Counted from the first letter of the stretch, positions 34,487 to 43,854 are shown. The stretch is DNA of 59,637 bases from Paenibacillus periandrae (GCF_022458865.1 NZ_JAJNMU010000040.1:1-59637), one strand, 5' to 3'. The notes: generated by a model not told the origin, from the sequence alone. A program made the numbers and translations.

Positions 34487-35437
34487 TTAAATGCCGCCAT
34501 ATTTAAACAGCGAGCTGATTGAACCGCCGTCTTTAATAATCCGGATCGCATTGGACAATAATCCCGCTACAGACAACACCTTAAATCGCGACGAATGGTC
34601 CTCTGGAATTGCAATCGAATCGGTTATAATGACCTCCCTGATATTCGGGTGGTCCAGACGCTGCAGAGCAGGTCCCGAGAATACAGGGTGGGTGGCACAG
34701 ATGAATACATCGTTGGCGCCCCGCTCCTTCAAGCCCTCTACTACGTTGACAATCGTTTTTCCTGTATCAATCAAGTCCTCCATAATAATCGGAGTTTTAC
34801 CTTCAACATCACCAACTACATGAGTAACCGTTGCTTCATTGTGGGCATAACGTTTTTTGAACATCATAGCAATGGGTGCTTCCAATACATTAGCCAAATT
34901 TTCGGCTCTTGTCACACCACCTGCATCCGGAGATACTACGATTAAATCTTTAATATTTTGGTTCTTGATGTGACTGCTTAATAAGTCCAGCGCCGTTAAA
35001 TGGTCGACCGGTATATTGAAAAATCCCTGAATAGCCGGAGCATGCAGATCAATCGTAATCACACGATGAGCTCCTGCGGAATACAGCAAATCCGCAACCA
35101 ACTTGGCCGTAATCGGTTCACGCGGGGCAGCCTTACGTTCCTGCCGGGAATAACCGTAGTAAGGAATGACCAGATTGATTGTTCTGGCCGAAGCGCGTTT
35201 GGCCGCGTCCATCATCACCAACAATTCCATGAAGTGCTCGTTGATCGGATGGGAAAACGTCTGCACCAGAAACACATCACAGTTACGAATGGTTTCCTCA
35301 TAATGACAGTAGATTTCTCCGCATTTGAACCGGGACAGCTTGATTTTGCCAAGTGGAACATCCAATTCCTTACAGATTCGTTCGGCAAGCTGAGGATTGG
35401 ATGATCCTGAAAATATTTTCAATTGGTCGCTAAACAT
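34487..35437 (-). CDS. prs: divergent ribose-phosphate pyrophosphokinase
   Basis: The ATG at 35437 is five bases after GGAGG; 316 residues. Kept family features are the catalytic flexible loop YYGYSRQERKAAPREPITAKL, the ribose-5-phosphate/PRPP loop EDLIDTGKTI, and ITIDLHAPAIQGFF. However, usually invariant stretches differ: FKCGEIYCHYEET in place of FSDGE, and SPDAGGVTRAENL in place of SPDHGGVTRAR. It is therefore probably a paralogue, not the housekeeping Prs beside glmU. PRPP made here would feed HisG and other enzymes; the gene follows the his operon. Reduced or altered activity cannot be excluded. Confidence 0.88.
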   Translation of the reverse strand: MFSDQLKIFSGSSNPQLAERICKELDVPLGKIKLSRFKCGEIYCHYEETIRNCDVFLVQTFSHPINEHFMELLVMMDAAKRASARTINLVIPYYGYSRQERKAAPREPITAKLVADLLYSAGAHRVITIDLHAPAIQGFFNIPVDHLTALDLLSSHIKNQNIKDLIVVSPDAGGVTRAENLANVLEAPIAMMFKKRYAHNEATVTHVVGDVEGKTPIIMEDLIDTGKTIVNVVEGLKERGANDVFICATHPVFSGPALQRLDHPNIREVIITDSIAIPEDHSSRFKVLSVAGLLSNAIRIIKDGGSISSLFKYGGI

Positions 35438-35509
35438 GGTAACCTCCATCTACGGATTGTTTACATTTTACAAGAATAAAATAAAAATCAACAAAAACTG
35501 CATAACCCT

Positions 35510-35515
35510 ATTATA
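35510..35515 (-). promoter_or_regulatory. probable -10 of the prs promoter
   Basis: The minus strand has TATAAT, 72 bases before the prs start. The -35 at 17 bases is only TTTCTT, so strength is uncertain. Confidence 0.45.
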
Positions 35516-35615
35516 CATGAAACCAATTGATTAAGAAAAAGTCATTTAGGTGAAATTGTGAAAATCGGCTCGACCATTTTATGGGTTCTGCTTAATTCCC
35601 CCTATAATAATCCAA

Positions 35616-36422
35616 TTACATCCGAATCATCGTCCGCTGTCTCTGGCGAAAGGTCGCGAGCTCGGTAAATCCAATGTCTTGTAGCAAATCAACAGCTTGG
35701 TCCAAGTACTGGGTGAGCCGTTCCGGCTGATGGGCATCAGAGCCTATTGTAAGAGGAATCCCTTGTTGAAAGCAATATTCCAGCATTCGGCGGCTCGGGA
35801 ACATTTCCTTGACTGGCATCCGCAGGCCGGATGCATTGAGTTCAATAGCTATTCCAGAAGCGCGTACGGCATCCAATGCTTGGTTTTCCAGATGCTCGAC
35901 ACTTTGCTCCGGTTTGTAGCCAAAACGCTTAATCACATCAATATGACCGATATAATCATAGAAACCGGTACGAACTGCTTTGCCTACAGCGTCATAGTAC
36001 TGTACATATACGTCGTAGGGATCACGACCGTTCCATTTATCGAGCTGGCGATAATCGGAAATATCCCATTCGCCCAGAAAATGGACAGAGCCTATCACGT
36101 AGTCCCACGGATAAGCACGGATAATGCGCTCAATGTCTTGCTCATAGCCTTCGATGTAGTCGCCTTCGAGACCGACACGAATATCAATCTGGCTTTTATA
36201 TTGCTGCTGCAGCCGAAAGGCTTCCTCCACATAGCGCGGCAATTCGTCCATCGCCATCGCCATTCCCGGCAAATAGGTAGCGGGGTCTACATGGAGCAAG
36301 GGCATGTGATCGGATAACCCCAATTGGGTCAGTCCGAGCTCAACGCCCTTTTGTACATATTCCTCCAGCTCTCCAGATGCATGTCCACAGCGGACGTGAT
36401 GAGTATGGTAATCAATGAGCAT
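35616..36422 (-). CDS. hisJ: histidinol-phosphatase, PHP family
   Basis: The 268-residue protein starts IDYHTHHVRCGHASG and continues with LGLSDHMPL, RVGLEGDY, YVIGSVHFLG, YIGHIDVIKRFG and TIGSDAHQPERL: the full set of His/Asp/Glu metal ligands of the PHP fold. It removes phosphate from histidinol phosphate, the step before HisD. It lies 14 bases after hisIE with AGGAGAG before its ATG, so it is the last gene of the his operon. Confidence 0.95.
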   Translation of the reverse strand: MLIDYHTHHVRCGHASGELEEYVQKGVELGLTQLGLSDHMPLLHVDPATYLPGMAMAMDELPRYVEEAFRLQQQYKSQIDIRVGLEGDYIEGYEQDIERIIRAYPWDYVIGSVHFLGEWDISDYRQLDKWNGRDPYDVYVQYYDAVGKAVRTGFYDYIGHIDVIKRFGYKPEQSVEHLENQALDAVRASGIAIELNASGLRMPVKEMFPSRRMLEYCFQQGIPLTIGSDAHQPERLTQYLDQAVDLLQDIGFTELATFRQRQRTMIRM

Positions 36423-36436
36423 CGGAATCTCTCCTG

Positions 36437-37141
36437 TTATTTTTTTGAATGATGACGACGGTCCAATTCCATCATAAGCTCATCCAAAGGCAGCTTTGCT
36501 TCACGCAGCAAAACGAGCAGATGGAAAATCAGATCACTCGCTTCATAGCGAATTTCGTCGTTATCGCGATTTTTGGCAGCAATAATAACCTCTGACGTTT
36601 CTTCACCGACTTTTTTCAATATTTTGTCTATACCTTGTTCAAACAGGTAGGTCGTATAGGATCCAACTGGGCGTTCGGCATCACGTTTGGCAATAAGAGC
36701 TTCCAAGGAGGCCAAAATAGCAAAGCGATCCTTACTAGCAGAAGCGTCCGCAGCACCTGCAGTTTGTCCCTCGATCGGTACATTGTTAAAGAAACAGCTG
36801 TAAGCACCGGTATGACAAGCTGGACCTGTTTGATCCACCAAGACGAGCAGGGTATCACCGTCACAATCGTATTTTAATGCCTTGACCTTCTGGATGTGAC
36901 CGGAGGTCGCTCCTTTGTGCCACAGCTCATTACGTGAACGACTCCAAAACCACGTTTCCCCCGATTCCACAGTCAGCTTTAAAGATTCCTGATTCATATA
37001 AGCCATCATCAATACTTCTTTGCTTGCAGCATCCTGGACAATCGCCGGAACCAAGCCCTGTGCGTCCCATTTAATAGCTGCGTTTAATTGCTCCGCGGAT
37101 AACGGAAGTTGTCCTTGCGCTTGCTGCTTACTATTACTCAT
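36437..37141 (-). CDS. hisIE: bifunctional phosphoribosyl-AMP cyclohydrolase / phosphoribosyl-ATP pyrophosphatase
   Basis: The 234-residue fusion has an N-terminal HisI part (VLMMAYMNQESL, ETWFWSRSRNELWHKGATSG, DCDGDTLL, GPACHTGAYSCF with zinc/catalytic Cys and His) joined by a short linker to HisE (KVGEETSEVIIAAKNRDNDE). It carries out the second and third steps of histidine synthesis. Its ATG overlaps the hisF stop by four bases. Confidence 0.97.
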   Translation of the reverse strand: MSNSKQQAQGQLPLSAEQLNAAIKWDAQGLVPAIVQDAASKEVLMMAYMNQESLKLTVESGETWFWSRSRNELWHKGATSGHIQKVKALKYDCDGDTLLVLVDQTGPACHTGAYSCFFNNVPIEGQTAGAADASASKDRFAILASLEALIAKRDAERPVGSYTTYLFEQGIDKILKKVGEETSEVIIAAKNRDNDEIRYEASDLIFHLLVLLREAKLPLDELMMELDRRHHSKK

Positions 37142-37896
37142 CTGACTTCCACTCCTCTATGCTTCAATTGCTGCTTAACCTCTTCAATCGTCAGCTCTTT
37201 ATAATGAAAAATCGTTGCAGCTAATCCTGCATCCGCTTTACCCTCGGCAAATACATCATAAAAATGATCTTTCGTTCCCGCACCCCCAGAAGCGATCACA
37301 GGGATGCCCACACTTTCAGACACGGCGCGCGTCAAGGGGAGATCGAAACCATCCTTGGTTCCGTCCGCATCCATACTTGTCAGCAATAGCTCACCTGCAC
37401 CTAACTGCTCGACACGCTTGACCCATTCCAACGCTCTAATGCCTGTGCTGTTGCGTCCGCCGTGCGTAAATACTTCCCAGTCTTCCCACTCCTTGTTATA
37501 GCGGGCATCGACAGCCACAACGATACATTGTGAACCAAACCGTCTGGCCCCATCCGATACCAGCTGCGGATTGCGGACAGCTGCTGTATTGATCCCGATC
37601 TTATCCGCGCCCGCGCGCAGCAACCGCTTCATATCGTCAACACTGGATATACCGCCGCCCACCGTAAAAGGAATCGTGATCTCGCCTGCCGTCTTTTTTA
37701 CAACCTCGATCATGGTCGAACGTCCTTCTACAGAAGCCGATATATCGAGAAATACGAGCTCGTCTGCGCCTTCCTTATCGTAGATCGCCGCCAGCTCAAC
37801 CGGATCTCCGGCATCACGCAGATTAACGAAATTAACGCCTTTGACCACTCGACCATCTTTTACATCCAGACAAGGAATAATACGTTTTGCAAGCAC
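37138..37896 (-). CDS. hisF: imidazole glycerol phosphate synthase, cyclase subunit
   Basis: The 252-residue TIM barrel starts at a GTG behind GGAGGAG and has IIPCLDVKDGRVVKG with catalytic Asp, VGGGISSVDDMKRLL, AVDARY, LLLTSMDADGTKDGFD with the second catalytic Asp, and VIASGGAGTKDHF. With HisH it makes imidazole glycerol phosphate and AICAR. It is clearly HisF and not the homologous HisA, which is missing from this operon. Confidence 0.97.
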   Translation of the reverse strand: MLAKRIIPCLDVKDGRVVKGVNFVNLRDAGDPVELAAIYDKEGADELVFLDISASVEGRSTMIEVVKKTAGEITIPFTVGGGISSVDDMKRLLRAGADKIGINTAAVRNPQLVSDGARRFGSQCIVVAVDARYNKEWEDWEVFTHGGRNSTGIRALEWVKRVEQLGAGELLLTSMDADGTKDGFDLPLTRAVSESVGIPVIASGGAGTKDHFYDVFAEGKADAGLAATIFHYKELTIEEVKQQLKHRGVEVR

Positions 37897-37946
37897 AATT
37901 AGTCTCCTCCAATCTTTAAAAATCCAGTCTACGTATCAACAACGGT

Positions 37947-38552
37947 CTAGAGCTTGCTTAGACCAAGAAAATTGCTCAAAAGCTGCATGCCGATACTGCC
38001 GCTTTTCTCCGGGTGAAACTGCATGCCATATACATTGCCGCGCCCCACAATAGCAGTAACCTGTTGATAATAGTCCGTTACTGCCAATAAATCCGATGCT
38101 TGCTCTGGCAGTGCATGAAAGGAATGAACGAAATATACATGGCCTTCTTCGATGCCTGCAAATAACGGACTCTTTTGCTGAAACTGAAGTCGATTCCAGC
38201 CCATATGCGGAATTTTGTAGCTGCCCTGGAACCGGACCACCTTGCCTGGCAGCAGGTTCAATCCCTCGTAAGAGCCATGCTCCTCACTGCTGGTGAACAG
38301 CAGCTGCATACCGAGGCAAATACCGAGCAGCGGCTTGCCGGACTGTGCATAACGCACAGCTACTGCATCAAGGCGGGACTCACGAAGATGCTCCATCGCA
38401 TCACCAAAAGCGCCTACACCGGGTAGGATTGCACCGTCTGCGGCCATAATTTCATTTTCATCAGAGGTCACCAGCGCTTCATAACCCAACCGCTCGACAG
38501 CTTTGCTGACGCTGTGCAGATTACCCATTCCATAGTCGATGATTGCGATCAT
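37947..38552 (-). CDS. hisH: imidazole glycerol phosphate synthase, glutamine amidotransferase subunit
   Basis: The 201-residue class I amidotransferase has DYGMGNLHSVSKAVERLG, the nucleophile elbow LLGICLGMQLLF with catalytic Cys, and the catalytic His-Glu pair in MQFHPEKSG. It supplies ammonia to HisF. The start lies one base after the hisB stop; 50 bases separate its stop from hisF, where hisA would normally be. Confidence 0.97.
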   Translation of the reverse strand: MIAIIDYGMGNLHSVSKAVERLGYEALVTSDENEIMAADGAILPGVGAFGDAMEHLRESRLDAVAVRYAQSGKPLLGICLGMQLLFTSSEEHGSYEGLNLLPGKVVRFQGSYKIPHMGWNRLQFQQKSPLFAGIEEGHVYFVHSFHALPEQASDLLAVTDYYQQVTAIVGRGNVYGMQFHPEKSGSIGMQLLSNFLGLSKL

Positions 38553-38553
38553 G

Positions 38554-39159
38554 CTACAGGACCCCTTTCGTCGATGGCACGCCTTTCACGCGCGGGTCAA
38601 TGCTTGTCGCTTCGTCCAATGCACGCCCTAATGCCTTGAAAACAGCTTCGATCATATGATGCGTATTTTGACCGTAATGCACGATCACATGCAGTGTAAT
38701 CCGCGCTTCAAGAGCAAACTTCCACAAAAATTCATGCACCAGCTCGGTTGTAAAGCTGCCCACCTGTGCTGACGGATATTCGGCACGATATTCAAAATGC
38801 GGCCGGTTGCTGACATCAATCACGACTTGAGCAAGCGCCTCATCCATCGGAATAAATACACTGGCATACCGTTTAATGCCTCTTTTGTCTCCTAAGGCTT
38901 CGCGCAGTGCAGCTCCAAGACAAATTCCGATATCCTCGACGGTGTGGTGGTCATCAATATCGATATCGCCATTTGCCGTTACCTTCAGGTCAAATTGTCC
39001 GTGCTTCGTGAATAAATCCAGCATATGATTCAAGAAGGGTACATCGGTTTCAAGCTGTGTTATCCCTGTTCCATCTACGTTAAAGGATAATTGTATATTC
39101 GTTTCATTCGTTTTACGATCAATATTTGCCGAACGTACGGCCTGCTGCTGTTCAGTCAA
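38554..39159 (-). CDS. hisB: imidazoleglycerol-phosphate dehydratase
   Basis: I take the TTG at 39159 (after AAGGGA) as start: it overlaps the hisD stop by eight bases and gives 201 residues, the usual HisB length. The open frame continues upstream inside hisD and is not coding there. Motifs include FLNHMLDLFTKHGQFDL, DDHHTVEDIGI with metal-binding His, HFEYRAEYPS and VHYGQNTHHMIEAVFKAL. It dehydrates IGP to imidazoleacetol phosphate. Confidence 0.95.
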   Translation of the reverse strand: MTEQQQAVRSANIDRKTNETNIQLSFNVDGTGITQLETDVPFLNHMLDLFTKHGQFDLKVTANGDIDIDDHHTVEDIGICLGAALREALGDKRGIKRYASVFIPMDEALAQVVIDVSNRPHFEYRAEYPSAQVGSFTTELVHEFLWKFALEARITLHVIVHYGQNTHHMIEAVFKALGRALDEATSIDPRVKGVPSTKGVL

Positions 39160-40441
39160 TGGAATTCCCTTCTTTCTCAAGTCTGATTTGGATGGCTCTG
39201 GCATGCGCTTCGAGCCCTTCATGCTGGGCCAAACTAATAATCTGAGCACCATCACGCAGCAGTGCTTCCTTACTATAATAGATAACACTCGATTTTTTCA
39301 TAAAATCGTCGATGTTGAGCGGTGAGGAAAATCTTGCGGTGCCATTGGTAGGCAGCACATGATTCGGACCGGCAAAATAGTCGCCTACCGGTTCTGAGCT
39401 GTAAGGACCGAGGAAAATAGCGCCTGCGTTTTCAATTTTGCTCAAATACTGGAATGGATCAGCTGTAATGATTTCGAGATGCTCGGGCGCAAGCTCGTTA
39501 ACGGCTTTTACGCCTTCTTCCAGAGTTGCAACAGTCAGAATGGCGCCATTATCGCGAATCGACTGAGCTGCTATGTCACACTTCGGCAAGGTGTCCAGTT
39601 GTCTGGCCACCTCTGCCTGTACAGCCTCAGCGAGTGCTTGCGAAGGTGTCACCAAAATGGCTGACGCCATCTCGTCATGCTCAGCCTGAGACAACAAATC
39701 TGCCGCTACATAGGAGGCATCGGCCGTATCGTCGGCTAACACGACAATTTCACTCGGTCCGGCGATACTGTCAATATCCACAATACCGAACACGTAACGT
39801 TTGGCCAGAGCAACGTAAATATTACCGGGACCGACAATTTTATCTACTGCTGGAATCGTGTCCGTTCCGTATGCCAGAGCCGCTACCGCTTGCGCACCGC
39901 CGACACGGTAAATTTCGCTGACACCAGCTTCTGCAGCCGCTACGAGGATATGAGGATCAATACCGTCAACACCGGCAGTTGCAGGGGGGGTGACCATTAC
40001 AATTTCTGGAACGCCTGCTACCGTGGCAGGTATCGCATTCATCAGCACCGATGATGGATAGGCTGCTTTCCCTCCTGGTACGTATAGGCCAACACGCCGC
40101 AGCGGTCGGACAACCTGCCCCAGAATACTGCCATCCGGCTGCAAATCCATCCAGGAAGTACGCTTCTGCTTCTCATGAAAGCTGCGGATCCGAACCGCGG
40201 CCTCGCGCAGCGCAGTGAGAAAGCTCTCATCCACTGACGCATAGGCAGCTTCAATTTCCTCCTTGCTCACTCGCAGCTCCTGTACATTCACCCCATCGAA
40301 CTGCTGTGAGAAACGACGCAGTGCTGCATCTCCCTCGCTTCGCACAGCCTCGATAATAAGCTTAACCCGATCATTTTGCTCCTCTGAGCCATATTCAAGC
40401 TCGCGTCGCAGCGAGAATTCGCTTGCTGGCACAATTTTCAT
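39152..40441 (-). CDS. hisD: histidinol dehydrogenase
   Basis: The 429-residue protein shows PLRRVGLYVPGGKAAYPSSVLMNAIPA, DKIVGPGNIYV, AGPSEIVVLAD, LLSQAEHDE, APEHLEI and GPNHVLPTNGTARF, including the zinc ligands and catalytic His. It oxidises histidinol to histidine with two NAD. GGGGAG precedes the ATG; the end overlaps hisB. Confidence 0.97.
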   Translation of the reverse strand: MKIVPASEFSLRRELEYGSEEQNDRVKLIIEAVRSEGDAALRRFSQQFDGVNVQELRVSKEEIEAAYASVDESFLTALREAAVRIRSFHEKQKRTSWMDLQPDGSILGQVVRPLRRVGLYVPGGKAAYPSSVLMNAIPATVAGVPEIVMVTPPATAGVDGIDPHILVAAAEAGVSEIYRVGGAQAVAALAYGTDTIPAVDKIVGPGNIYVALAKRYVFGIVDIDSIAGPSEIVVLADDTADASYVAADLLSQAEHDEMASAILVTPSQALAEAVQAEVARQLDTLPKCDIAAQSIRDNGAILTVATLEEGVKAVNELAPEHLEIITADPFQYLSKIENAGAIFLGPYSSEPVGDYFAGPNHVLPTNGTARFSSPLNIDDFMKKSSVIYYSKEALLRDGAQIISLAQHEGLEAHARAIQIRLEKEGNSID

Positions 40442-40493
40442 GGCTGACTCCCCTTTCTTATCACATCATGATTCTGCAAATTTTTCTGTAATT

Positions 40494-41126
40494 TTAGCGT
40501 ACAGACGCCAGCATCTGCTGCAGCTTGTCACAAAGCGCTTGAATGGTTGCATTTTTCATCCGGTAACTGACACGATTGGCAATCAAACGGGTTGTAATCG
40601 CAAAAATCTCTTCCTGCTCCACGAGTCCATTATCCCTCAACGTTTGCCCGGTCTCGACCATATCCACAATACGATCTGCAAGACCGATTAAAGGAGCGAG
40701 CTCAATCGAACCGTTCAGCTTAATGACCTCTACCTGCTGACCACGCTCACGAAAAAATTGGGAAGCCACATTGGGATATTTCGTCGCTACTCTTGGATTC
40801 AATACAGGCTGCCAATCGGGCAGGCCAATAACGGACATCCGGCAGCGTGCGATACCCAAATCCAATAGCTCATACACATCACGGTCTTCTTCCATTAATA
40901 CATCCTTGCCCACAACCCCGATATCAGCCACGCCATACTCCACATATGTGGGAACATCGACCGGTTTAGCCATAATGAATTCCATATTAGCCTCAGGCAC
41001 TGGAATGATCAGCTTTCGTGAATCATCCATATCCTCAGGAATCAAAAGCCCCGCCTCGCGAAATAACCTGGAGGCCTGTTTATAGATACGCCCTTTGGGC
41101 ATCGCCACTTTCAATACATCCTGCAT
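40494..41126 (-). CDS. hisG: ATP phosphoribosyltransferase, short form
   Basis: The ATG at 41126 follows AAAGGAG and gives 210 residues. It begins DVLKVAMPKGRIYKQA and carries the PRPP-binding ADRIVDMVETGQTLRDNGL. The C-terminal regulatory domain of long HisG is absent, so it depends on HisZ, encoded 13 bases upstream. It starts the pathway by joining PRPP and ATP and is the point of histidine feedback. Confidence 0.97.
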   Translation of the reverse strand: MQDVLKVAMPKGRIYKQASRLFREAGLLIPEDMDDSRKLIIPVPEANMEFIMAKPVDVPTYVEYGVADIGVVGKDVLMEEDRDVYELLDLGIARCRMSVIGLPDWQPVLNPRVATKYPNVASQFFRERGQQVEVIKLNGSIELAPLIGLADRIVDMVETGQTLRDNGLVEQEEIFAITTRLIANRVSYRMKNATIQALCDKLQQMLASVR

Positions 41127-41139
41127 AGGTCCCGCTCCT

Positions 41140-42339
41140 TTATTCAAACTCAATGACATCCCCATAAGAAACACCGTTCACTACAAACGTATCATCATCC
41201 AGCCGAACAGCTGGCAATTGTCCATCTTCATCAGAAAGCAGTCTGGTCTCAACCTTCGTGCCTTCGCGCGCGCGCAGCTCCTTGGCCATCCGAAAGGCAT
41301 CCGCTCGCCCGCTAGCTTTATAAGCAATCAATACCCGATAGCTGGATTCGATAGGCTGCTTGCTGACCACTTCCAAAATCCGGTTGGTCTTAAGCGCAAA
41401 TCCTGTAGCTGGAGCTGGTCGTCCGAATTGCGTCAATAAATTGTCATACCGACCGCCGCTGCACACCGGAAAACCCAAATCAGCTGCATATCCCTCAAAC
41501 GTCATACCCGTATAATAGGAAAAGTCTCCGATCATTGTTAAATCAATCAACACATGCTCACTAACGCCATAAGCCTTCAGCACATCCCATACCTGACACA
41601 AGTGTGCTATCGATTGCTGGGCAACGGGATCCTTTGTAACCTGTCGTGCCTGAGCACAGATTTCCTCGCCGCCACGCAATCTCAGAATGCCTTCAAGCTC
41701 TGATTGCAGCGCTTCGCTTAAGCCAAGTGCCTTGATATGTTCCCGATAGCCAACATAATCCCGATTCAACAAGCATTCCTTCAAGCTCTGCTGCTCATCC
41801 TTACGTTCCTGAAGCGTTTCATTAAAGAGCCCTGTCAGGAAGCCCACGTGGCCAAGTGCAATCTTGAAATCCTTGACTCCGGCCGCTTGCAGACTCGCTA
41901 TCGCCAAGGCAATCACTTCCGCATCGGATTCTGAGGATGCATCCCCTACCAGCTCAACACCAGTTTGAAAAAACTCTGCATCCCTTCCCGCTTCCGCTTC
42001 AATCGCACGAAATATATTCGCATGATATGAAAGTCGTATTGGAAAAGCTTGCTGCTTCAACAGGGAGGATACTACTCGTGCAATCGGTGCTGTCATATCG
42101 GAACGCATCACAAGCGTCGTTCCCTTGCGATCCAACAATTTAAACAGCTTCCGATCCTCGGTAGAGCTAGCTACCCCCACCGTATCATAAAACTCTAATG
42201 TTGGCGTAATAATCTCCGAATATCCCCAGCGCTCCATACAGTTCAAGACATTCGTTTCAATGGTCCGCAATTTAGCTACGGCCTCCGGAAGATAATCCTT
42301 GACTCCAGTTGGCTTTTCAAATACCTTTGGTTTGGACAC
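41140..42339 (-). CDS. hisZ: ATP phosphoribosyltransferase regulatory subunit
   Basis: The 399-residue paralogue of histidyl-tRNA synthetase starts at GTG (KVFEKPTGVKDYLPEAV). It has class II synthetase motif-like parts (TPTLEFYDTVGVAS, LVMRSDMTAPIARVV, GGRYDNLLTQFG) but lacks the tRNA-binding end. HisZ forms a hetero-octamer with short HisG and confers histidine sensing. First gene of the operon. Confidence 0.95.
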   Translation of the reverse strand: MSKPKVFEKPTGVKDYLPEAVAKLRTIETNVLNCMERWGYSEIITPTLEFYDTVGVASSTEDRKLFKLLDRKGTTLVMRSDMTAPIARVVSSLLKQQAFPIRLSYHANIFRAIEAEAGRDAEFFQTGVELVGDASSESDAEVIALAIASLQAAGVKDFKIALGHVGFLTGLFNETLQERKDEQQSLKECLLNRDYVGYREHIKALGLSEALQSELEGILRLRGGEEICAQARQVTKDPVAQQSIAHLCQVWDVLKAYGVSEHVLIDLTMIGDFSYYTGMTFEGYAADLGFPVCSGGRYDNLLTQFGRPAPATGFALKTNRILEVVSKQPIESSYRVLIAYKASGRADAFRMAKELRAREGTKVETRLLSDEDGQLPAVRLDDDTFVVNGVSYGDVIEFE

Positions 42340-42436
42340 CGATCTTCACCCACCTATATCCTGCTTAATTATTTTTCCTTTTTACTTTAGTGCGATAATG
42401 TGCTACCATACTACCAAGTTAAAGAATATAATCGTT

Positions 42437-42465
42437 AGTGTACCATCGAAAGTGCCTAACGTCAA
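42437..42465 (-). promoter_or_regulatory. his operon promoter
   Basis: On the minus strand TTGACG (42460-42465) and TACACT (42437-42442) are 17 bases apart, about 98 bases before hisZ. I looked for the AGGGTGGNACCGCG core of a T-box leader and did not find it. Confidence 0.6.
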
Positions 42466-42663
42466 TACAGAATTGACCGTACTGTCCGTCAAATTGTATT
42501 CAAGTCGCGCTTATGAAATATTTACCAATTGGGAATCCTATATATACGTAAAGCACCTGTTATACTGGCTTATCGCACCTATTAATATGTTTGAAATATT
42601 GCCTGATTGAGTAATGATTAATAAGGAAAAGTCTCGTTCTATACTATTTGTGGAGGCAAGAGC
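42466..42663. other. divergent intergenic region, his operon / AI-2E permease
   Basis: AT-rich spacer. It ends with TGGAGGCAAGAGC, the ribosome site of the permease gene. I see no further structured element. Confidence 0.5.
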
Positions 42664-43803
42664 ATGCAGTTACCTGAAATCAGGCCGGATCGGTTCAAAA
42701 GGTTGTTTTTAAACAACAAGTTTGTTTTATTTTTACTGACCCTGCTGTTGATTGGTCTTAACATCTTTGTACTGAATAAAATTCCCTTCGTTTTTAAACC
42801 TATCATCGTGCTGGTCAAGACTGTCCTGCTGCCGCTGATCTTGACTGGAGTCGTTTATTATTTATTAAATCCAATTGTCGATCTGCTCGAACGCAAAAAC
42901 ATGAAGCGGATTTACTCAATCATCTCACTCTACATATTGATTATTGCCGTCATTACGCTTTTGATTCTTGCCGTTATTCCCGTCATCCATACGCAAATCA
43001 TGGAGCTGGTTCATAATTTTCCAGCTTATAGCGAGCAGGTTCAGCTTAATTTTGAATCCTGGATAGGGAACGACATCTTCAATCAAATTCAGCAAACGAC
43101 TGGCTTTAATCCGAGTGATTGGACACAAACCGTAACTCAGCGTTTGAGCTCCTTTATAAGTCTCGCTGGAGCCAGCATCGGTAGTTTTATTGGCTTTATT
43201 ACTGAAACCTTGCTCGCGATTGCTGTAGTCCCTTTTATTTTGTTCTACTTGCTTAAGGAAGGTAAACGACTACCGGATTACATCCTAAGCTTCCTTCCTA
43301 ATTCTTTTCGTAATCAGACCTTCGAGGTCATGTCAGAAATGAACCATCAAATCAGCACCTACATCCGCGGTCAAATTATTGTCAGCTTTTGCATCGGATT
43401 TCTGCTCTATATCGGCTATTTGATTATCGGTCTGAAATACTCGCTGATTCTTGCCATTATCGCTGCTTTTACCAGTGTTGTTCCCTATTTGGGACCCGCT
43501 ATTGCGATTACACCAGCTCTAATCGTTGCAGCTGTCACCTCTCCTGTCATGCTGCTCAAAATGATTGTTATTTGGACCATTGTGCAGTTAATAGAGGGTA
43601 AATTTATTTCTCCGCAGATTATGGGCAAAACGCTCAAAATTCACCCGATTACGATCATTTTTGTCATTTTGACGGCTGGTAACCTGTTCGGTTTAGTGGG
43701 AATTATTCTTGCTGTTCCTGGCTACGCCGTGCTCAAGGTCATCGCTTCCCATTTGTTCGACTGGTTTAAAAGACGATCAGGGCTTTATCGAACTTTTGAG
43801 TAA
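42664..43803 (+). CDS. AI-2E-family (YhhQ/PerM-like) membrane permease
   Basis: The 379-residue protein has about eight membrane helices (FVLFLLTLLLIGLNIFVL; ILTGVVYYLLNPIVDLLER; ISLYILIIAVITLLILAVI; later FIGFITETLLAIAVVPFILFYLL) and the conserved C-terminal block GPAIAITPALIVAA...EGKFISPQIMGKTLKIHPITII, typical of the AI-2E transporter family. Members have been linked to autoinducer export, Na/H antiport or unknown substrates; the substrate is not predictable. TGGAGG precedes the ATG. Similar proteins of Bacillus are YtvI/YueF-like. Confidence 0.88.
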   Translation: MQLPEIRPDRFKRLFLNNKFVLFLLTLLLIGLNIFVLNKIPFVFKPIIVLVKTVLLPLILTGVVYYLLNPIVDLLERKNMKRIYSIISLYILIIAVITLLILAVIPVIHTQIMELVHNFPAYSEQVQLNFESWIGNDIFNQIQQTTGFNPSDWTQTVTQRLSSFISLAGASIGSFIGFITETLLAIAVVPFILFYLLKEGKRLPDYILSFLPNSFRNQTFEVMSEMNHQISTYIRGQIIVSFCIGFLLYIGYLIIGLKYSLILAIIAAFTSVVPYLGPAIAITPALIVAAVTSPVMLLKMIVIWTIVQLIEGKFISPQIMGKTLKIHPITIIFVILTAGNLFGLVGIILAVPGYAVLKVIASHLFDWFKRRSGLYRTFE

Positions 43804-43835
43804 AGCTTTTGAGTAACTACATACATTTTGATACG

Positions 43836-43854
43836 AAGTCCTTTACAAGGGCTT
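43836..43854 (+). terminator. terminator of the permease gene
   Basis: AAGTCCTT-tac-AAGGGCTT, followed by TTTATTTTATTT. Confidence 0.7.

Noticed and set aside
42340..42460. Possible T-box leader before hisZ
   Set aside because: The conserved AGGGTGGNACCGCG core and an antiterminator/terminator pair are missing.
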